Source: Clostridiaceae bacterium
GTDB taxonomy: Bacteria > Bacillota > Clostridia > Lachnospirales > Lachnospiraceae
Length of the DNA stretch: 64,000 nucleotides
Reading direction: 5' to 3'
Assembly: GCA_009911065.1 (NCBI GenBank)
Contig: QXWR01000028.1
Coordinates: 1 to 64,000 of the forward strand
A model generated the notes under the pieces. The model was not told the DNA's origin, searched no databases, and saw only the letters and a list, made by a program, of their open reading frames with translations. Positions 59,649 through 64,000 of the stretch are shown here, one piece after another. The position numbers and the translations under genes are program-made. Numbering within the stretch: position 1 is the first letter of the stretch; every line of letters starts with the position of its first letter.

Positions 59649-60884
59649 TTATTTTCTCCGCCAGACACCAAACAGGCTTTTCTTGTAATGCTTCAGCGCC
59701 TCCATTGCCGGCTCATAATTCCCCGCCGCTTTCAGATACTCCACGCCCTTTTCAATGTTCTCTCGTACACCAATTCCTTCGGCATACATCATCCCCAGCC
59801 CATAGCTTTTATAGGGCGAATCCTGGCTTTTCTCCAGAAATGCCTTTCCCCGTGCCAGGTTTTGCTGGCAGCCGCGCCCCAACAGATAGCAGATTCCCAG
59901 AAGATCATACTTGACATATTCCGATTCCTCATCCCTCTCCAGCCACTGAACCGCCCGCGCATAGTCCACTTCCGTCCCCCAGCCGTGGAAATACAAGCGT
60001 CCCAACTGGCGGCAGGCATAGCTGTCATTGCCATAACTGGCGGTTTTTTCGTAGCACTCTAAGGCATAGGGCAGATTGCGCTCCACCGCCTTGCCATTCC
60101 AATAAATATCCCCTATGATATGCCAGCTCCAGAGATGTCCTGCCTCTGCCGCTTTTAACGCCCAAGGAAGAGCTTCTTTATCGTTATCCTCTGTATAGGC
60201 CAGATAATGGGCATAGGCATACATCCACTCCGGGTAGCCCCGTTCTGCGCCCTGGCGCATAATAAGAACTTCCTTTCCCGGCTCTGGCGGAATGTATTCT
60301 CCCCGTCCATACTGGTAATAATGACCGTAATTCCGCCCCGCCAGTATCATGCCGCCGGAAAATGCTTTCTCAAACCAGGGGAGGCACTGTTTTATTTGCA
60401 AGCGTTTCCATTCGTTCCAGGCTCCCTTATTTGCGAAGTTACTTTCCTTTTGATCTTCAATCTCTATGATGTCCAGAAAATAATAGGTGTTCCCAATCAT
60501 GTACTGACAGAATGCACAGCCCTTTTCGGCCTTTTCATAGATTACTTCCCATGCCTCTTTTATGTTGTCAAAGGGCATGATCTCCCGTAGCTCTGGTGTC
60601 AGCATATCCATACGGAGCGCTCCTAAAACTGCCGCTGCGCTACCTAATGAGATTGCCTGATGAAGCATAGCATAAGCTGCCGCCTCATTCTCTTCAAAAG
60701 GGTGGTATTCCCAGCTATAACAGGAGCCGGAAAAACAGCGGGAAAGGAAATAGCAGGCATCCCCATCTTCTCCCTTTGCCGCAAGCAATAATGCATCCGC
60801 TGCCTCTTTTGCCTTGTCGTTATCACAGCAATAATAAAGATCCTCAATGGCTTTATCCACCACATCGCTAAAATACTTTCCCAT
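59649..60884 (-). CDS. Sel1-like repeat protein
   Basis: A 411-residue solenoid with at least five Sel1 (TPR-like) repeats in the C-terminal two thirds: EALPWALKAAEAGHLWSWHI, LPYALECYEKTASYGNDSYA, YARAVQWLERDEESEYVKYD, ARGKAFLEKSQDSPYKSYGL and IEKGVEYLKAAGNYEPAMEA. Such proteins scaffold protein complexes and are common beside toxin immunity genes. The N-terminal third has degenerate repeats. A piece of the same DNA occurs at 22621-22685. The ribosome binding site is weak, and the start overlaps the DUF4291-type frame by 17 bp. Confidence 0.85.
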   Translation of the reverse strand: MGKYFSDVVDKAIEDLYYCCDNDKAKEAADALLLAAKGEDGDACYFLSRCFSGSCYSWEYHPFEENEAAAYAMLHQAISLGSAAAVLGALRMDMLTPELREIMPFDNIKEAWEVIYEKAEKGCAFCQYMIGNTYYFLDIIEIEDQKESNFANKGAWNEWKRLQIKQCLPWFEKAFSGGMILAGRNYGHYYQYGRGEYIPPEPGKEVLIMRQGAERGYPEWMYAYAHYLAYTEDNDKEALPWALKAAEAGHLWSWHIIGDIYWNGKAVERNLPYALECYEKTASYGNDSYACRQLGRLYFHGWGTEVDYARAVQWLERDEESEYVKYDLLGICYLLGRGCQQNLARGKAFLEKSQDSPYKSYGLGMMYAEGIGVRENIEKGVEYLKAAGNYEPAMEALKHYKKSLFGVWRRK

Positions 60885-61098
60885 GTTTCTTTTTGCCCTT
60901 TCTATTTGCTTTTTCTACCTGGTCTGTAATATCAGCCCAACCACTCATTTCTTCAAAAACACCGAAATTCAAATAATTGACCAGCCAGAATTTCGCCTGC
61001 GTCACGGTTCCTTCTTTTGCGATTATAGGATTATATGCTTGATAAACTCGAATACATTGTCTGTCATATTGTGCAAATATTTCTCTTACATATTCCAC
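60868..61098 (-). CDS. N-terminal DUF4291 fragment joined to an unrelated tail
   Basis: The 76-residue frame begins MEYVREIFAQYDRQCIRVYQ and AYNPIIAKE, matching the start of DUF4291, but then diverges (AKFWLVNYLNFGVFEEMSGW and a Lys-rich tail). The catalytic-looking RMTWIKPSFLWM block of DUF4291 is missing, so this is probably a truncated or chimeric gene. I start at the GTG six bases after GAGGTG. It overlaps the Sel1 gene. Confidence 0.5.
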   Translation of the reverse strand: MEYVREIFAQYDRQCIRVYQAYNPIIAKEGTVTQAKFWLVNYLNFGVFEEMSGWADITDQVEKANRKGKKKHGKVF

Positions 61099-61208
61099 AC
61101 ACTTCACCTCTTTTTTTCTTTTCAACTTTCGATTCGTTAGAGTAACTATAATCGTTTTTAACGGGTAATCTTCCACAATTTTCTCAATAGACAGAAATCA
61201 GTCCAAGT

Positions 61209-61490
61209 TTAATTGCTATGATTTTTGTTTATCTCTGTTAAAGACATTTGTAACGGATATACACTTTCTTTGCCATATGAATATCTTCTGGAAAAGTAAT
61301 ATCGTAAGTTCCTTAACTTCTGTCTCAAATATTCAATCTCACTTCCAAGAGTGGCTGTTACAACCTCTTTCAGATAAATGTCACCATTTACACAAAAAAG
61401 CAAAACTCCATTACAAAACGTGCCATCTATATTCCATTCATTGATTACCTCACTCAAGATAGCAAATTTATAAGGATCTCCTATTATCAT
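61209..61490 (-). CDS. Imm42-type immunity protein
   Basis: A 93-residue protein beginning MIIGDPYKFAILSEVINEWN and continuing GTFCNGVLLFCVNGDIYLKE and SLTEIN, in keeping with the Imm42 family of polymorphic-toxin immunity proteins. The partner toxin is not in the window. The upstream site is weak. It forms part of the leftward immunity-type series and is 55 bp downstream of the DUF7674-type gene. Confidence 0.7.
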   Translation of the reverse strand: MIIGDPYKFAILSEVINEWNIDGTFCNGVLLFCVNGDIYLKEVVTATLGSEIEYLRQKLRNLRYYFSRRYSYGKESVYPLQMSLTEINKNHSN

Positions 61491-61544
61491 TGTCTGCCCG
61501 TTTTCCGTTCTGCCAACTTTACAAAATGTATTTCACACATCCTA

Positions 61545-61964
61545 CTATGTATAGAAACAGGGTAGGGCATCCTGCGCCGGTTCCTGCAGGTAGCTCTTTA
61601 CATGAGCAAATATCTTCTTTGTTTCCGGCAGCATGAACTTCTCGGATTCCCTCTGTAACAAATACCAGCTACGGAGGTATTCCAAAACCGTTACCTGCAG
61701 CAGATTCTTGACTTCCGGATCTTCACTTACAGCCATATCCTCTAAAAAAGAAAATACCTTTTCTATCTTAATGTTATCTTGGTACTCATCCACCAGTAGG
61801 TGTCCAATATAGTCACAGAAACAGCGGTCAAAATAGAGCGTCTGACCTCCGGTCTCCTGGCCTTTGAACGTATTCTTGATCCATACTATTTCTTCTGCAT
61901 ATTTTTTGCTTATTTCTGGAAATTCCTTTAACAAATTATTCACTATCCCAAAATAAGAAGACAT
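61545..61964 (-). CDS. DUF7674-type immunity-like protein
   Basis: A 139-residue helical protein: GIVNNLLKEFPEISKKYAEE, DRCFCDYIGHLLVDEYQDN, SFLEDMAVSEDPEVKNLLQV and TVLEYLRSW. This pattern (LLKEFPE, FLEEMA.SED, VLEYL) belongs to a family found in toxin-immunity arrays. AAAGGGG precedes the ATG, and a perfect 9-bp palindrome lies 28 bp upstream. I see no enzyme motif. Confidence 0.68.
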   Translation of the reverse strand: MSSYFGIVNNLLKEFPEISKKYAEEIVWIKNTFKGQETGGQTLYFDRCFCDYIGHLLVDEYQDNIKIEKVFSFLEDMAVSEDPEVKNLLQVTVLEYLRSWYLLQRESEKFMLPETKKIFAHVKSYLQEPAQDALPCFYT

Positions 61965-61991
61965 ACTGATTGCCCCTTTGTTAGATTGTAC

Positions 61992-62017
61992 TGTAATCTT
62001 TTCCGTGTAAGATTACA
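61992..62017. repeat. Perfect palindrome upstream of the DUF7674-type gene
   Basis: TGTAATCTT and AAGATTACA are inverted copies around eight bases. It could be an operator, or a terminator of the decayed TIR gene upstream. Confidence 0.65.
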
Positions 62018-62114
62018 TCCAATGTATTATACCATACAAAAAACTTTTCTTTTTATCCTGCTTACTTTTATTTCCTTTCAAAATAGGAACCTGCTCCCAG
62101 TCTGCCGAAATATC

Positions 62115-63388
62115 CTACATCATTCCAAACTTTTTGAGTGTGCATTTGTCCTTGCTGTACTCAAAAACAACTGGTGTTAGTATATAAGTGTGGACAGAAG
62201 CAATACTATCATTGACACTAATACAACTACTATTTTCTTCCTTTTTAAATATCTCTAATGCTCTATAGTAATAGCTTAACGCACTTTCAAAATCTCCCTG
62301 TTCCTTATACACCGATGCAATATTTATATAAGTGCTTGCCGAATTGATTTCATTTCCTTCTAACTTATTATACTTTTCCAGAAAATCACGTACAGATAAA
62401 TTATTATTGACAATATATTTAGCTACACTTCCATATTTAATGGAACATTCCCCAAAGCGGATGACAATTTCATTAACTCTTCATCTTTACCGCTTACGCC
62501 ATGAAGTTTCAAAAATTTTATTGCTGTTTCTGTCGAAAAAACATCCATTGTAATTGCATTAACATCACTATTCTTCCACAAAGAGTCTCTTGATATTATT
62601 AACACATTTCCTCTATGTTTCTTAGGTGTAAAAGATTGAATTATTTCAAAATCGACTACACCATCAAAAACAAATAACCAATTATCAGTTTCTAACATCC
62701 ACTCTTTTACAATGTCAACTACGCTATTTAAGCTGTGTTTGTAATCAATATATTGATTACAATATTTCGTTTAGCAAAATCTTCATAAGCATGTATAATT
62801 GACTCTTTACTATCAGCATCAATCCACCATATCAAATCATATAGATCCCCATACTGATATACATACTATTGAGCCATTACTATTTTTCCAATACCTCCCA
62901 ACCCTGAAAGTGTTAGAGTTGATGAAACAGTATTATTTTTTTCAAATGCCTGTCTAATTACCTTGACTTTTTCATTTCCATCTAATATAAGTTTTTCATT
63001 ATTAAATTTAAAATTACTTATCGGCATAGTTCCTGGAAACTTTTTTTCTATAATATAAATCAACATACAAAATATCTGCCAATTCACCTATTGGTTGAGC
63101 ATCTGACACCTTCACTGGTATAATACCATTCTTCTTTTTCGCAAGCATAGCAGACACCTCTGCTTGACAATAGGTTGATGAAAAATAGGATGGTGAAAAT
63201 ACAGCTATAAGTTTGTCTGCTTTTTCGATATACTCTAGGATAATTGATACAAAATTATCCCCTACTTTTAAATCACAGTCACCTCAAAAAGTGGATTATC
63301 CTTCTTGCTCCAAAAAATTAGCAATCCATTCTACCCATTGTTTATCCACATGAGAATGGCTAATAAAAAAATCTATTTTTTCACTCAT
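62115..63388 (-). pseudogene. TIR/NB-ARC/TPR (STAND) gene, multiply broken
   Basis: Reading leftward: MSEKIDFFISHSHVDKQWVE and KVGDNFVSII form an N-terminal TIR domain broken by two stops near 63305 and 63290; LSGLGGIGK is the NB-ARC P-loop near 62890; NWLFVFDGVVDFEIIQ with GNVLIISRDSLW is Walker B and sensor 1; SVYKEQGDFESALSYYYRAL is a TPR unit. At least four frame breaks separate them. Intact relatives are STAND-type anti-phage sensors with TIR effectors. Confidence 0.75.
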
Positions 63389-63503
63389 CAAAAACACCCT
63401 TTACTATTTTTGTATAAATATAACATATATTACAAATATATTCAATTAGTGCATCTAAGATAAAAAACAAAGGGCAAATCGTATCTGGATTGCCCTCTTA
63501 TGG

Positions 63504-64000
63504 TTATAAATTTTTTGCAAGCGATTTCAGCAACGCCGCCATGTCTGGATTAGCAAGTGGCTTGAGCAGCATTTCTTGGTCTGTCTGTGATGCTGTTTCA
63601 ACCTTTGTTTCTTCCTGCACTTCCTCTGTAGCAGGAATAGCATTTCCTTGATAAAACTGTTCCTCAAATTTCTGTGCATTTATCCGTCTGTCATTATCTA
63701 TGATATGGGAATACACATCAGCTACCATCTTGACCTGTACGTGTCCAGAATCATCCTGCACGGATTTCATGTCACCTCCATTGAGTTTCAGCTTATAAGT
63801 AATGCTTGAATGACGAAAACTGTGAAAGACGACTGGCGGCAAATCATTATCTTTAATGAGTTTTGCCAATGCCCGATTGATGACCTACCCTCAATGGGTC
63901 TGCCACAGGAAGAAGCAAATACCAGATTGAAGTCCATATATTTCTTCCCGAACAGCTCCTTATTTACGAAAATGCAAGCACAATCGTTCTTGATGCTCTT
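63504..64000 (-). pseudogene. Integrase gene, frameshifted, cut by the window edge
   Basis: The minus strand ending at 63504 encodes the C-terminal part of a phage/ICE-type tyrosine integrase: FHSFRHSSITYKL (HxxR), DDSGHVQVKMVADVYSHI (His and nucleophile Tyr) and an acidic tail with PATEEVQEETKVE. Beyond about 63886 the same protein continues in another frame (FGKKYMDFNLVFASSCGRPI), so there is a single-base frameshift. A sequencing error there would restore a normal gene. Confidence 0.7.

Noticed and set aside
1-64000. tRNA, rRNA, tmRNA or CRISPR loci
   Set aside because: Looked for cloverleaf T-loop words, conserved rRNA stretches and regularly spaced repeats on both strands; found none that I could support.

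Overview
The window is chromosomal DNA of a low-GC Gram-positive anaerobe, most likely a gut Lachnospiraceae (Clostridia). I infer this from the strong AGGAGG-type ribosome binding sites, the family mix (DUF3737, MalY/PatB lyases, HxlR and MarR regulators, cyclophilin-like lipoproteins, EndA-type surface nuclease) and sigma-54 control of amino-acid catabolism. I cannot name a genus. No rRNA, tRNA or CRISPR array was found.

Layout. (1) 1-4.7 kb: very AT-rich surface-polysaccharide genes (broken epimerase, GT2 glycosyltransferase, Wzy-type polymerase, Wzx-type flippase). (2) 4.8-8.0 kb: a leftward GtrB/GtrII glucosylation operon preceded by what looks like an invertible promoter segment: two perfect 31-bp inverted repeats about 250 bp apart with an outward-facing promoter just inside the near one. 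(3) 8-10.4 kb: two lipoproteins, one an EndA-like nuclease. (4) 10.7-18.5 kb: a thiol amino-acid module under sigma-54 control: cysteine desulfidase-like enzyme (leftward), a sigma-54 activator, and a rightward MalY-type lyase, DAACS transporter, RidA and glutaredoxin-like operon. Both operons have a clear -24/-12 promoter and share candidate activator sites.

(5) 18.5-29.3 kb: transport and regulation genes (AzlCD, TetR/DUF4180, MarR/MATE, AraC/EamA), an MBL hydrolase, a structured leader with a 64-residue membrane microprotein, a second MalY-type lyase and gene remnants. (6) 29.4-43.5 kb: a region organised around an OmpR-type two-component system. Three promoters (before the kinase, before a C45 hydrolase/adenylating enzyme/ABC exporter run, and before DUF3737-LysE) share a 22-bp direct-repeat box placed exactly 12 bp from a TTATCY -10 element, so they probably form one regulon. 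A 166-bp MITE sits in one of the leaders. (7) 43.8-50.4 kb: LysR, an unknown 438-residue protein, two related radical SAM proteins with a divergent HxlR regulator, and a nitroreductase/HxlR pair with a palindromic operator.

(8) 50.5-64 kb: an accessory island. It opens with remnants (XRE, ParA, MITE end, IS630), then an intact tyrosine recombinase, a TIR protein, a P-loop kinase-like protein and a TIR/TIR/SLOG protein. Wrecked neighbours follow: Nmad2-like, a ThsB-type TIR and another XRE. Next come polymorphic-toxin immunity-type genes (two-domain SUKH, Sel1, DUF4291 piece, Imm42, DUF7674), then a broken TIR/NB-ARC/TPR gene and a frameshifted integrase at the right edge. The island looks like a repeatedly invaded site that accumulates NAD-linked anti-phage and anti-toxin functions.
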